A stretch of DNA of 64,000 nt, from the NCBI RefSeq assembly GCF_001949145.1, contig NW_019091382.1, positions 757,819-821,818 on the forward strand, written 5' to 3'. The stretch comes from Acanthaster planci (lineage: Eukaryota; Echinodermata; Asteroidea; Valvatida; Acanthasteridae). Below the pieces are notes generated by a model that was given only the letters and a program-made list of their open reading frames with translations, searched no databases and had not been told where the DNA came from. Positions 13,064 to 26,689 of the stretch are shown in pieces; within the stretch, counting starts at the first letter, position 1; every line of letters starts with the position of its first letter. The position numbers and the translations under genes are program-made.

Positions 13064-13786
13064 AAATGGCAAAAAATTTCAGTGCTAGTTTCTCTAGGCA
13101 CGTATTTTCTCATCCACAATAAGGGATAGCATTATTTCTGACATGCAGTTCACCTTTTCCAGGCACAATTTTTATGCACATTTCCTTGATATATAGCTTA
13201 AGCTGGCACGAACAGGAACACCAAAAGCACTCACAGAATAGCGGCCTGGATTCTGTCCATTTGTTTCTGACGCGCTCCAATTCCTCGTTTTCTTGGGTCC
13301 TACTCCCTGTGTCGACATGCTGTGTCTATGGTTCACCTCCCGCAGGGGCCGACGCGCAGTCGTGCCTTGAAGTGTACTTGTATCAAAAAATGTATGCCGT
13401 ATATGCGGCAAAGAGAGCTCTGGCGTCGTGCCAAGTCTTTCCAGCAGCATTAAAGTCACATTTCAGATAACAAGCACAAAAAAGATTTCAATGACAAAAG
13501 AATGAGAGGGTCTTTTATCCTGGTCCATTTGGATGCAGCTTTCCTACTTTCAGCGACATCGGAGGAATTGTGACTGACAGGCGGTTGGCTTAACATGGGT
13601 CTCGACTGCCACACTTAATAACAATCAGAATGATTGGAAGTCGATTGCAAGCCAATTACAAGTTATCTTGGACAAATATCTGAATAAAATTATCCCCTAT
13701 ACATTCTGTACAGGCAAGATTCGCACCAGATCCACGTGAGGAATTAAATTGAAATTTCCCTATTGCACAGCTGGGCATTCATCTTA

Positions 13787-16700
13787 TCCACAAAATCGTT
13801 GACTGTTATTACAATAAAAAAGAGGTTTGTGGGCCCAGTCACATTCAATTTTACGGTTACTGAAAACAGAGAATGATACATTAACTACTGTCCTAACAGA
13901 ATCCTCTAGAAAAGACTTAATGACTCTTTTAGACATGCCAGGCACCAAAGTGTTTATGGTAGAGGTCAAATCTAGCGGAATATAATGACCTAAGGCACCT
14001 ATTTCCATTGTCACCAAGTCTACTGATTGGATTTGCTAGCTTAAGTCTGCCACCAAACTTTGGTATTTTGATGTCTTATGGACTTCAGCATATCCAAGGT
14101 TTACTGCAGAATCGATAGGGATTGTCAGCTCTCCCACTACGGCATTAGTGTGTCCATTATGCAGGAAAATGTCGGGACCGAGGTTTGTTGTACATAGCCT
14201 ATTGCAGCTAGAATTGTACTGGATTCCTCACCATGCCCGGAAGGTTAATCCGCAAGACATTCTCCCTGTCGCGTCGATATAGTTGGACAAGTACTTGGAC
14301 AAGCATTGGAGGGCACAATTATGTCTCCACGTGTAGTGCCCCAAATGAAGAGCCTTTTCACATGCATTCAGTATGTGAGCGAGGGTACATCTAGGTTAAT
14401 GACAGAGCTGACATCTGGAGTCACCTTGAACTTACTTGGTACCTTGGCAAGTTTACAGGTGTGGGTAGGGTGTCGCATCCTACTCTGATCATGAAAGCCA
14501 GCTGGCCACTAGGGAGAATATATCTTACTCGCTTCCGTGCATTGGACCCACCTCTGGTTGGATGATGTCTGATAGCTTTGACTTCACTTGAAGTTCTTAT
14601 AATTGTGTTTCCCAGTACAGATAATGATTGGCCTGAACCAGTCCTTGATTTTGTTAGAGGAGATTTGTGAGGTATCTGTAGTTCTTTTGATAACTAGTTC
14701 TTTAACTTTATCTGTGGCGGATTTGAAGATAGGAACAAAACTGCCCCAATCATTCATGCTGATGCGCCTGTAGAGGGAGTCTTTAAGATTTTGAGTAATG
14801 CACAGGAGGTCCCTCAGTGTTTAAAGAGTGAGAGAACCAAGTTGATTTTTGCATTTTTGTTCCAGTTAGGGCAGGTATGGAAGATTTTCGGTGTGAAACA
14901 ATGCTGCCAACGTGGTTGATTTAACGAATCCCAGCCATTTTTTGTTCAATTTTTGGGTGACTTTCCGTTGGAGTGTCTCCAACTGGTTTTCTGACATGGA
15001 GCCCACTGCCAATGAAAACGGGATGGCAGGACACAGATAGCTAGCGTAAATCTATGTTTTGTATTCAGGCTTGATTGGGCGTTGATCAATACTGCCAATG
15101 GCCTTCATTACCGTTTTTTTTTTGGGAAATATTACCTGAGGAGGCCATTTTTGTGCTCCTTGTGGCCACTTCAACAACTGTACCAAAAAACTTTGTCGGG
15201 TTGTCACACATATTTGCGATTTTCTGTCAATTGATGGTGACTGAAGCAGATTTAATCTCTTTGGGCCAACTTTACGCAGATGAGTGCATTTATCAGGTTA
15301 GATTTCAAAGCCAACAGAAGAAAAGGCATCATTCAGGTTGATGAGGATATTTTTATGATTTGATTGGTGCTGGGTAAGTAGAGTCAAGTCGCCTACGTAT
15401 GCAAGGGCGATAACTGCATCAGATTGTACGAACTTCACCTTCTCAGATTCTTTACGTTTATGGCCGGGAGTTTTCTGACTTTAACAGTTGCAGTGAGACA
15501 GGTTTGTCTCTCTTCCATGCAAAATACCTAGCAATACTATGAAGGTCGACTGTTTCAGATGAGCCATCTGTGTATCAAATGATCGCTAAACCTTCCTTTG
15601 TGTACAATCAAACTTGGCGGTGGTACCAGCCAGATGCATCGCTACTGCTGTCTGAGGGTTCTTCGTCCCATTTCACATACAGCGAAGCACCTTCAGGAGG
15701 TGGGCCTTGTGAGTTTGAGGGAGGAATAGCGAGGGAAACTCCCTGGGTTTTGAACTGCCTAAAGGAAGATGATTACTGGATTTAATGCCATGATAAAGAT
15801 TAATGGTGACAGTGTGTCCCCTTGAAAGATTCCCCTTTGGGTGGGGAAAATGTCCGTGGACCACCTGCTTGTCTCAACATAAACACTCGGTTTACTCAAA
15901 GTGGTGCGCACATACATTGGGAGATCTGGTGAGGGACACTGTAGTAGTTGAGGATGAGGGAGATCCGGCTGTGTGGGACTGATCCAAATGCATCACGTAG
16001 ATCAATCCACGTGATATTAAATTCAGCTGATTGATCAGAGGAATTGTCCTGGATATGGTTAAGAAGATAAATGGCATGGTTCCACTTACACCTTCAAGGC
16101 AATCTTGTTGGATATTGGTGTCCACCAATGTGTTATCCAAGAGGCACTGTTGAAGTCGGCCCGCCAGAATTTTATTGAGTAATTTCCCGACAACTGAGTT
16201 CATGGCAATTGGGCTAAAATTGGCCGGATTCTTGGGATCGCCCTTTTTGTGGATAAGGATAATTCTTGTAGAGCACCGGTTCTGAGGAGCTTCTTGTGAT
16301 GTCTGAAGCCTAGTGAAGGATAGTGCTGTAGAGTGTGGCAAGAAAAAGCTTGGGTTGCTGGCAAGTTTTTTTAGGACACAATAAGATATGCCATCATCTC
16401 CTGGAGCACTTCAGGACGAACGATGTTTAAGAGTTTTACTGTTCTCGGCAGATGTAATTCGATCAGTAAGAAATGGGGTAGTGACTGATGGTGTACTGTT
16501 TATCCAGGCAGGTGGGGAAGTTTCGAGAGAATCAAATGCTGGATGTGCCGAGTAGATGCCCTTCATATATTCTACACAATCGTCACAGGCGAAATCAACG
16601 TTCTCCGGGTCTGACTTTGAGGTACACACAGATTTCGCAAAAACGAAAGGATACTCTCGGAATGCATTATTTTGTTTACACGCTGATCTGTGCTCACTGT

Positions 16701-17150
16701 CACTCTTTGCAATTCGAAGTGCACAGTTGTGGAGTCTTACGGCATTCAGGAAAGGTCTTGGGACCTTTGCAATGTTCAGTCTATGTCGAATTTTCCCGAG
16801 ATAGATGCTGCACGATCTTCGTACTGATGCGCTCCTGGTGTTGTTGGTACCCCGTGGTACCATTGTTTTGGTACATGAAGTGTCATGGTTACCTGTGTTT
16901 CATTTGGCACCATCGCTGACCAGAATTTCCCTTAAACATTCCTCCAAGTGTAAAGCAGCATCTAGAGGACTAAACAGTCCAGCGCCAAGGCCGGAGTTAA
17001 TAGGCCTTAATATTTTTTTCAGGATTTCAATTATCTCCTTCGAGTTGATGGATGGCCCCGGATTGGCGGAGCTTTTCAGTGGGGTTGTACCCGTGACGGC
17101 GGCCATTATTAATCCAATAAAATTTACCAATAAAATCAAATTTACATTGG
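13787..17150 (-). pseudogene. Decayed R2-like non-LTR retrotransposon (reverse transcriptase plus restriction-like endonuclease)
   Basis: On the - strand, pieces of one polyprotein follow in order. An N-terminal region lies at about 17140-16420. RT finger motif ILIHKKGDPKNPANFSPIAM is at about 16268-16200, and ITWIDLRDAFGSVP at about 16024-15971. RGIFQGDTLSPLIF is near 15840, and YVGD replaces the catalytic YADD at 15399-15388. A thumb-like segment with RPIKPEYKTWIYASYL lies near 15050. A CCHC knuckle (CQLC...TLAHILNAC) and YTWRH are at about 14420-14321. A PDI...ELTIP endonuclease core is at 14177-14113, with C-terminal GALGHYIP near 13980. This order is that of single-ORF elements that insert with a restriction-like endonuclease. 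The fragments lie in different frames with several stops, including one inside the knuckle. With the damaged catalytic motif, the copy cannot be active. No long poly-A tail, terminal repeat or target duplication was identified, so its ends are approximate. Confidence 0.92.
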
Positions 17151-19009
17151 TGATGTAAGTTTAGTTGTTCAAAGCCATACAAGTTACAACTTTCATATAA
17201 CTTATCTACCATCGAAGAAAAAAAATTCGCTTGTCGAGTTTTGAGGGATGTTCATTCATTCTTAATATTCAGACTCCTAAATTCTGTAGCAATACTTCAC
17301 TTAGCAGAAATGATATTACTGTTGTAAATATACCAAAAAGGCAGACATCGCTGCGTATAAGAAAGGAAAGACGAACTCCCAAAATTCACCTTTTAAGAAT
17401 TCTTGGTTGGTTTTTCTTCTCTCTCGCGTAAAAGCACACCCGTATAGTTTGGACGAGAGCCCAGAGCACTAGCGAGGCACGAAAACACCCGCTGTAATCT
17501 AATGCTGACGGTTAAGGACAGCTATACAGCCCGCGTTTTTTTTTTGGTTCAATATTTTTAGAGGGGATGTTTTCTCTCATAAATGGGCATCAGTCGGGAT
17601 AACGTGACGCTGCAAAATTGGTTTCTGGCTTGGGTTTCACGTGCAGGTGGTTGTTTTGGGCGAATCCCTTTTTCAAGAAAATTACAGTGAGGGAGAGAAA
17701 CAGAAAAAAAAAATTATTTCCGAGTTCACATTCTTGGTCATGTTTCATACTGTTCCGTTGACCACATTTTCCAGCTGAAATCATGCCCGCTGTCTCTTTG
17801 GTCATTTTGAGTTTTTAGTAAATGAAAATTACTTCTGTCAATTATGCTCTCACATTTTAATTTGAATAAAAATGATATCGTTACCAGTAGCCAAAGACTT
17901 TACTGAAAGCCTAATAGAAATTGATGTGAAATTATATTTAAAACAATCTTTAAATAAGACTGTTTATATGTACTGTTCAGTCCTAAACAGACCTGTTTCT
18001 GTCTGTCATATGAGACCATAAAAAGGTAAAGGATAATAAAAAAACCATAGTTCAAAAATAACAACAACAAAAACAGGTAAAAAACCCGGTTCTGTTTAAC
18101 TATACAAAAAATTTTCAGTCGGAAAGTGTAGAAACATTTTATGAGTCACTGCATTAAAATAGTTCCAATTAAACGTGGGTGCCCGTTAAATCAACGCTTG
18201 CGCACAATACACTTCAACAGCCTTGGCATTCTTGACTAAATAAACCTGCCCTAAAATTCACGAAAATCACGGTAATTATTGTGCTTTATTGCAGGATCTT
18301 GTTGAAAAAAAAAACCGTTGACCTCATTTCCCGTTAGCAGTACAGTCGCGTTCCACGACTGTTTTTGATTATCCAAGTGTTGCTGTTAGATTATCGCCAT
18401 CAATCTGGTTGGGAAGGGAACAGTTTTTCGCACCTCGCGCCAAAGCATTTGCTTGAAGGAAACCCAAAAGAGGATTGTAACAGTGCGACAATCCCTGGAC
18501 AATCGCTGTAGCGCGGTGCAAGAAACAACCCCGGAATTTATGTATATTGGATTTCCACTTGGGAGGAATTTGTCACATAGTTTACCGCGATGGAGTCGCA
18601 TTCTGGTGGACTGAAAGAGTGCATAAAGTTGATTTTGAAGCCTCGCAGGCCAAAACAATCTGGCAGTTCCTTCGCTTTTCGGTCGGTGAATTTGGCGGGG
18701 GGGGGCGGGAAGACGGCTTGGAATGGTTGGTCAGTCGGTTAGGTCGGCGCTTGGTGGATGTAGTCAACGAATCTGCGACATGCACGGGTAAAGTGGATAA
18801 TGTCTGCGATTTCATGACCATTGCAGACATGTCTAGAATCTGTCCGCCAGTTTTGAGCAAGTTTTGGTACTTTGAATTCCGTCATCTCGTGCACGGCGCT
18901 AACACTGGTTGGGTGCTCATGGGTCGAACTGGAGTGATGGTCTTCTGTTCATGGAAAGGCGATGGGTAGATGGTAGAACCAATTTATGGAGGAAGGAAAA
19001 CAGACTGGC

Positions 19010-19460
19010 CTTATGTGCCACATCAGCCCGACTGACTTGATTCGGTCGACTAGTGGACCAGTCTTTCGGCTACTAATCAAAGAATGTGTCCGTTTTATGC
19101 TGCGTTGTTTGTGAATTGGCCAGTCAGCAACTGACAAGATCTGTCTGTCGGTTGCTATGGGCAGGTTTAAAGATCGGTAAGTCTGTCTGTCGGAAGGTTA
19201 AGTTATTAATCGGCTGGGCGGTTAATAGGTAGGTTTTGTGTGACTGTCGATTGATTTGTGGGTTAAGAGGTGCCATTGTCGACCTATAAGTTGGCTGGTG
19301 GGTCGCTCGACGGCTCGGTTTATTAGTGGTACTGTTGTTGTGCCAGTATAGGCCTAACCGTGGAGGAAGGATACAGAAGGAGTTTGAACTTCCTCGGCAA
19401 CAACATCTGGCGAATTAAGTTGGCTGGTGGGTCGCTCGACGGCTCGGTTTGCCTGGTATG
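19010..19460. repeat. Degenerate GTCGGTT/CTGT tract with a local duplication
   Basis: Steps such as GTCTGTCTGTCGG, GGTTAATAGGTAGG and GACTGTCGATTGA recur. Within it a segment of about 33 bases beginning AGTTGGCTGGTGGGTCGCTC is repeated almost exactly at 19289 and 19418, about 129 bases apart. Confidence 0.7.
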
Positions 19461-20124
19461 TCCATAGCCAGAGCGCAGTGAACGCTTGCTAAGCACCACC
19501 CGTTTCACAACCATAAGCCCCCTTTGTACCCGATGATCATCGCCGCAAGTTTTCGCTGGTAAGCTGCATCCTTAAAACGCTGTGTACTGCAGTATAGGAA
19601 GTTGAATATTCGTGCCATCGTTGGTGCTTGGTATGATCCGACAAAATGAAATTTAATGCTTGCGCAGTTGCTTTTATCAGGCTGTGTGCCCAAAGTGTTC
19701 ATGTGCAATCATAAATAGCCAGGTTGTTTATAAGATTGTGTGTTTCAGTTGAAGTATTTTCATTACGGAATTTACACAAAAAGGTATTTTATGAGATCTT
19801 ATGATCACTCCTTGTGATGAAACAGCGCATTTTGTTTTTCGTGAACTTAACTGTCCTGCGGTGGTCAATATGTTGTTGGCCAGTCTTAGCCAAATTCGTA
19901 GAAAGACTATGAAAACTGATGTGTTGAAGTGACAAAATAAACCTACAAACATTACATGGATAATGAAAAAGTACATCAAAATTTAAAAAAATTATTATTC
20001 CCGACAGCAAAGGTAAATCTAATGCTAGATATTTTTCTTTCTATTTCCTGGTCACTGCGATAAGTTGTAGTTAATTGCAAAGAAAACACCACAAATATTG
20101 CAGATGGCAGATTAAAATTAGTTG

Positions 20125-20405
20125 CCAGTCAAGTTAACAGGTCTACCTGTCGACTTTCGATCAGTCAGTCTACTTGATTGACATCTAACTGTTGCTCAGT
20201 TGGGCAATCCCTTGATCTGACATGCCAGCCTGGTTGTGGATCGGTTGCAAGATACAACATTATCGACCAACCAACAGGTTAGCCTGTCGATAACGGTTGG
20301 TTGATCTATTGGTCAGTTGATAAATCGGTAGTAAATCTCTCTGTCGATCTGTTATTTGTAGGCAGGTCAGTGATCGTTCAGCTGGTCTTTCGGTCTGAAA
20401 GCAAA
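20125..20405. repeat. Degenerate GGTTGGT/CAGTC tract
   Basis: Same character as the tract at 19.0 kb: GATCAGTCAGTCTACTTGAT, AACGGTTGGTTGATCTATTG, TGTCGATCTG. Cryptically simple, non-coding. Confidence 0.6.
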
Positions 20406-21680
20406 CATATACACGCTCATTCTAACAATGGGGAATTCAAACAGCTGACCAACCAGTTTAAGCCTACTTCTGCCTGAGGATAAACTATTCGCAGAAATTG
20501 CCCCGTTTAGGTTAAGCCTTTGAATTACCAATTAGCTCAACTGAGCAGGGCTCCTTAGACAAACTGATCACGCTGTCCACGCAAGGGTGTCTTGTTTCGC
20601 ACCGTAAACGACCCCGAGCAAACACCATTTTAGCGTAGACTCGTGACTCGGCATCGACGTCGTCGAGTTTTCTCTTACATTGCGCGTCCCGTTCAAGTCC
20701 GGGCCGGGTCGCGAGTCGTCGGACCTCAATGCACCGTGCCCAGGCGAGCCCGCGACCCACCATGCTACACCATGCGCCCAAACATTCCACCACGAGGCCT
20801 CGAGAGAACGCCCTGGTCATACCTCATTGGACTCCCGTGCCACGATTCTCCCCTCCACGCTCAAAATTCCAAGAAGACAAACGAGACACCTCTCTTCCTC
20901 AAATGCTCAATCACAGTTGGACAAACAATGTTTTTAGTCGTTGCTCAACTTCAGTGTCGGGTTTATTTGTTTGAATTAACCAAACTACATGCTGTTGCGT
21001 GTGTTCACGCCACAACTGGCTACGCATATCTCTTTGCTTGCACAGCGATCAATAATTCATGAGCATGCTCCCAACTCGCCGGACACTGAACACATAAAAT
21101 CAGCACGATACATTAGACTTACGAAATACGGACAACACACCTCAAATCCAACGTAATTTACAATACTCAAGGCGCGTGCAGTCATGCCGAAATTTTCTGC
21201 ATACCATCACATTGCGACTGATTACGTAATGTTCAACCAAGTTCCAAACTTGGCCGCACAAGACAACTCGTAGAAAGTTAGAGAGGGACCGTAATATTGA
21301 ACGCCTCTCAATTAATCTCTTGACCGGCTTCATTAGTTAACAAAAACCCTTGACTGTTCCAATCCCGCGACATACATTTGATTAACTGCATGTTACAAAT
21401 GGCGACCGGTATTTAATTAAACGTGTCGTGCAGGGATGATTCGAGTAGCCCATAAACCTGTCTTTCCTCAGCTGTTGGCAAATAGACCAATGGTGTTTGC
21501 ACAGTTTTATGGCGAAATGTCAGTAAACGGTTCTCAAAGCTGAATCAATATGCTCAGATATATAACTGGCATGGATATATAACAGCCACTTTTCCCCTAA
21601 AATACTTTCCTTCCACTGGCGTATTTTCTAAGACCAATTTATCAGGTGTTTCCTTCAAAGTTTCATTTTGTTCCTGTGTT

Positions 21681-21810
21681 TGATAGAGGGTTTGCAAAGC
21701 TGCCATGTGGCAGGCCAAAGTTTTTGTTCCAAAGGGTATGCACGAAGGAGATTTCTCTGTGGAACAAAAGAACTGCCCTACAAGATGGCTACCACGCAAA
21801 GCCTCTACAG
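21681..21810 (+). mobile_element. Foldback element, family E copy 1
   Basis: Left arm TGATAGAGGGTTTGCAAAGC continues to AGTTTTTGTTCC. The right arm's complement reads CTGTAGAGGCTTTGCGTGGT continuing to AGTTCTTTTGTTCC. The length is about 130 bp. Short open frames in it are shared with the copy at 53326 only because both are the same element. Confidence 0.75.
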
Positions 21811-24800
21811 CCTCTCTGCGAATAATTGGCTGGGAAAGGTTATAGTAGAGAAAATGACAGGGAATGCCATGATAGTGACGACAATGGTAGTGATGGCTAT
21901 GACAGTATGATGGCAGATGGGAAGGGCGGGGGTGACAGGGTCGAAAATAAAAGTAATGGGTACGACAATGAAGAAGAATGTGTACTCCTTCCGGCAAGCA
22001 ACTCTTCCCTCTTTGTTTGCAAAATATTATCCAAGGAATACCGCTGAACGAAATAACACATCCCTTTTAGGTAGAGCTACAACGTTCCCAGAGTCGTCGC
22101 ATCTTTGTGCATAATGTTCTGAGGGCTGGATGACCTGAGAGAAATATACAAGTCCCTGTCAAGAAATGCTCAAAGAGTTTAATTAATGCAACCCCTGTAT
22201 GAGTCCCGAGATGGACCAAAAGAGGGCGCATTTTTTTCGCAACGGAGGCTCGTTTGGTCGGAACTGAACTCCCTTGGTTCACAAACGACTATAAATGTCT
22301 GTGTTATGGTCGCCTCGCTACCAATAAAATGAAAACTCTCGACCAACAGTGGCTCTTTTCAACCGATGAGGGGGTGCTTCTGCCCGAGGCAGATTGCTTC
22401 CTAGCAGAAATCCCCTCGATGAAAAGAAGGCAAGACATCTCTTCCAAAAGTTTCCGTTCTGCTTTTTTCGGCCCCCTAGTCCTACACCAGTGCAGTGAGA
22501 CTTCGAAGCACGTCTTGGGAAACACCCCCTTCTATTTTCAAGCTATACCAAACAAGAAATCCGTGGGGAAATGAGATATTTCCATATAACAAATATTTCC
22601 TCCATACCATTCCGGGTATTCAAGACCTTGCCAACAAATTAGGCATCATTAGCAGTCATTACCGGTATCTTTCCACCGTAAGGTGAGAAGTAGTGCCCAT
22701 TTGCAGTCGGCCTCTTGAATACCTAGCTCATTTTCCTCGGTTCAATTTAGCCTGACATGTTGGACGGGGAGACTGACTTCTGGGGGATGTGGTTCTCTGT
22801 TACACAACTGTCTGGGGCAGACACCATACACTTTGCTATGGGGAAACGGTTATATTGCCAGCCTTGAAAGGAGACTAGTCTTCACGCTTCGGGGGAACTT
22901 CTCCTATTGAAATGTCGGACTCTACTTTCCTTTGAAAATGAGCCTTGGGAACGTTCGAAGGCCGAAGTTGCAACAGAGATAACCATTCATAGATACCATA
23001 AACGCTGAATAAAATGTGGTTTATAGACAATTGTCTGTAGTCACTCTAAACCGTTGACATCATGTACACCTGAACTGCCTCCTGGTTTTTCTCCGCCATT
23101 ATATCATTTTCATTGGATATTTTTCATTTCTACCATATTTTCATACTTGTAACAGATGGCCGAGCGTAACTGGTTTCCAAGCAAGGCTTACGACAGCCAT
23201 CTTTTGCCACTTTCGGATTCGGTCTTACAAAACAAAAATGCTCCGCCACCGTGACTGTGTTGAAAGGGGTGGGTATAATAAAGTCAAGGGTGTAAAATAC
23301 GTACCATATCACACGAATCCCAGCGATAGATTGGTCCATTTAAACTTTCAGAGCTCGTACCCCCCCCAAAGATCTTACAGCCCAACATCAAGTTTAGACA
23401 AGTTGCTGAATTTTTTGACATACATTTAAAAAATGAACACTCGCTAACAAACATTTGGGGCGCGTTTAATTTGGTCATGACACATTCAAAGTGTGCCGAT
23501 ATGCAATTTCATGCAACGACGCCTTTAACGTGTTCACCTCCGCTTACAGGAGTCGGCCCAGCGGCGAAGCAATTTTTCTTTCACTCATCGCAGCATCTTG
23601 GGGAAACAAGGGGGTTTTGTAACCTTCGTCTTGTAATCAAGTATGCTCATTCACTGGCGAGTTAAAAGAGGCGAATAAGATCGCAATGAAAATATTTTGC
23701 GGTACTCTTTCTGATGCAACAAAACCTGAGAGCGTTCAAGGTTGTAGCTGTTACACAAGAACGCACTATATTCGGATTACCATTGTTTGATTCTGTTTTC
23801 CACGTCTTTTTACTCTAAAGAAGGAAAAAGAATGTTTGTTAAGTGACTGCCAAGTGCCATTCGACGTGTTACTTGGATCGTACAACCGAAGAGAAGGGCT
23901 TTTAATATCGTTACCATTGACTACACGTGCGGCAGTCTAAACGAGTTTATTTCGATTGGTACCGGCGCAAACTCTTCAGTAACTGTTGTGCGTTTGACGG
24001 CGAGCTTTAACTTGCAGTGTGGAAGTTTAATCCACCATGGACATTTTTTTTGTTTTCCTTTCTAATTCTCGATTGGAATTTTCTTTATGTAATCAAGGTC
24101 TCATTAAGTTTGAAACAGTGAAGCGCCTGAACGTGAGGCAGTAATTAGTGCTCTCGGCGTGAGTCAGTTAATCGAATCAACTCAACCGCGCATTTCGGAA
24201 CGCTTTAATACACTGAATGTTGAAACTGCTCAAAGAACATGTTTTAATATGTGGCACGAGCTAGCACTTCTGGGTAAACAGCTCTGCTTCTTGGTAAACA
24301 ATGGCGCCCTCTTGTTTCCATTCTCTGCCTTGAAAATGTCGCTGGTTCTAACATCTGACGGCAATACTTATATCTTGTTTAAAACACAAGTAATTTATTT
24401 ACAATGCCAAACAACGACAGCGAAAACGAAAGTAACAGTTACAAAACGGCTGCAAGAAGGCGACAATGACAAACTGCCACTACTAAGATCGTCCAACTTT
24501 GGACAAAGTCATCCACCTTGGCACTTCTTATTACATTCCTGCATTTCTTATCTCTGCATCATCATCGAGTCAGATAATGTAAAGCCTCTGTCACGACAAT
24601 TCCTTTTAAAGAACTTAAACAAAATGGCTGTTCCGCGCCCTTCGACTAGAAACTTGTCTACAATTTCCCGGGGCCATTCTACTTGAGTGGCTGGGTTCCC
24701 CTCCATCACTAACCAACGCACGAGAGGAATTTGCCTTTCACTAGTCAGAAAAGGACAATTTCAAGTCCATTACGGATCAATCTGCGGCTTGGAAAAGTCA

Positions 24801-26689
24801 GTTTGTGCACAAAATGCGGAAAAAACCATTGTCTCTTCAGGCCATCCTTAATGCACAATTGACGAAATCATGGGAACGACAGGAATTATTATCGAGCAGA
24901 AACAAGTCATTGAAAGGGAAGATTTTGGCTCGTGCGTCAGTAATAAAATGTCGGGTTAGAAAGAGACGGGTAAGAAAGAATTACACATCAGAATGCATAT
25001 GATTAATTCGGTGCAATCGAATAATTCTGTTCAAGAGAGTCTTTGGGGGGGATCCGATTTGCTAAAGGTCAGACTATATACTACGCATTTTGGAAAATCT
25101 CTGTGCAAATTCTGAGACCTTGAGTTTTTTCCAAACTTGGTGGATTTTTTAAATCCAATTCAGGTGAAATTTCTGACCCTGAAAACTTTATGCGTTCTGC
25201 TTACAGCTTGGTTGTGAAAAGAATTCCTTTAAAATTTACCGCATTTGTTTTAGTGTCAAACTGACAGAGGAGACGGTTTGACGCTTTTGTACCTTCTGCG
25301 TTCTACCTCTTTAGGCCTAACTAGGATTCGAATTGCACCCACACAGGCCAACATGTAGATTGGCTTTTTGGCCCCTGCTTAAGTCGAGATGATCCCTTCA
25401 ATTTTCAGTTCTCATGGAATTTGTGGAAATGTCTCCCCAAAATATTCAGTTGCATCCAGCAATGTCATTTATTCCCTATTTCACCCACTCATCGGCAGCC
25501 ATGTGGTGAAAGAGCTTAACGGAACCAATTCTAGACGGGATGTCCATGACAAAATGGACAATAACCTTTTGCATGGATAAGCTCCTTACTTCTATTGCCT
25601 GTCGGCGTCCAGTCTCTGGGCGAAGACTCGTTCTTTGTGAGCATCGCTCAATTCCCAATGACATTTACAACAGACCCACTGTCCAATCCGCTGGAGAGCC
25701 AAGAGTTTCAAGTCCTTGATGACTTCTGGCCATGAAGCTTCACACGGTGAATCATTGTGGTAAGTTGTATACGTCGTGCAAATCTGACGTGTTTTAATGA
25801 TGTAGACTTTTCCACGGCTTATGGCGTATCCCCAATACAACCGAGGAAGCAAATAAAGACGGTTTAATAAAATAAATTAAGTCATTCTTACTGTTGTTTA
25901 TCGCTGATGCAAATACAGAGAAACTAAACCTCCAGAACACCCAGCTACGTTTGATCGAAAATGTGGAAATTGTAGACTAAAAATATATACACAGATTATC
26001 TATACATGTAAAAGTAAAAAGTAAACAAGAATAATATCATTTCGTCGAGGTGAATACTACGGCGATATTTCTTGGCAAATATACCAGGTAAAAGTTTCCT
26101 TTCCAAAATGCAAAGATACAAAAATTTAAGAAGTTTTCAAATAGTGTTTCATCCCTTTGTCGCTGCCACAAATATACACCCATAGGTCATGCAAACTTAA
26201 CCGAACACAAACAGTACTTATGTAAAATGAAAGGTTACATTTGAATATCTTACAATGTACTTGAGGCCGTGTGAAAGGAATGAATCAGAGCTTTTCAACT
26301 CCGAGGGGGGGGGCAACAGCTAAATGGGGCACAATTTTTTTTAATGCGAAAGTAAGGAATTGATTGGAGTGTTTTGTAGGTTAAGCACTTCTAACAGCGA
26401 CCAACCCGTGCTGGACAATGATCGATCTTCATTAATCATGCCCAATGTCCACAAACTAATCTTGCGGATCAGAGACTTTAATTAACGAAATGTTTTTAAT
26501 TTCGGCCGATCGTCCGGATCCTCCTTACACGATCGACTCAAGGCGACACGTGCCATATGAAGAGGCGGCCTTCACGGTGTAGAGTGTTCGTCAAGAGCCG
26601 CAAAAACTCATTACATGAACTTTAAGCCCCCCCTCACACACACACACACACACACTTTTTTGGATCCACATGTTTTGCCAGACTCGCTC
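21811..26689. other. Intergenic region
   Basis: The longest frame is 175 codons at 24159-24686 (+). It has no signal peptide, domain or codon bias. A short - strand frame near 25660-25760 (SPCEASWPEVIKDLKLLALQ) looks mildly protein-like but has no clear splice partners. Otherwise featureless. Confidence 0.5.
26634..26655. repeat. (CA)n microsatellite
   Basis: Eleven CA units. Confidence 0.95.

Larger units (their letters stand above)
9701..13786. other. Intergenic region
   Basis: AT-rich. It holds the tRNA-like fragment, the 34-bp duplication and a weak foldback around 12023-12088 (CTAACGGAC at the left, GTCCGTTA at the right). No supported gene. Confidence 0.5.
17151..21680. other. Intergenic region
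   Basis: Holds the two degenerate GTCGGTT-type tracts. A CpG-rich stretch at 20620-20830 has open frames on both strands without domain signal. A 140-codon frame at 18547-18969 (+) has no recognisable motif. Confidence 0.5.

Noticed and set aside
24159-24686. 175-codon + strand open frame
   Set aside because: No recognisable motif, signal peptide, codon bias or splice context; plausible by chance in 64 kb.
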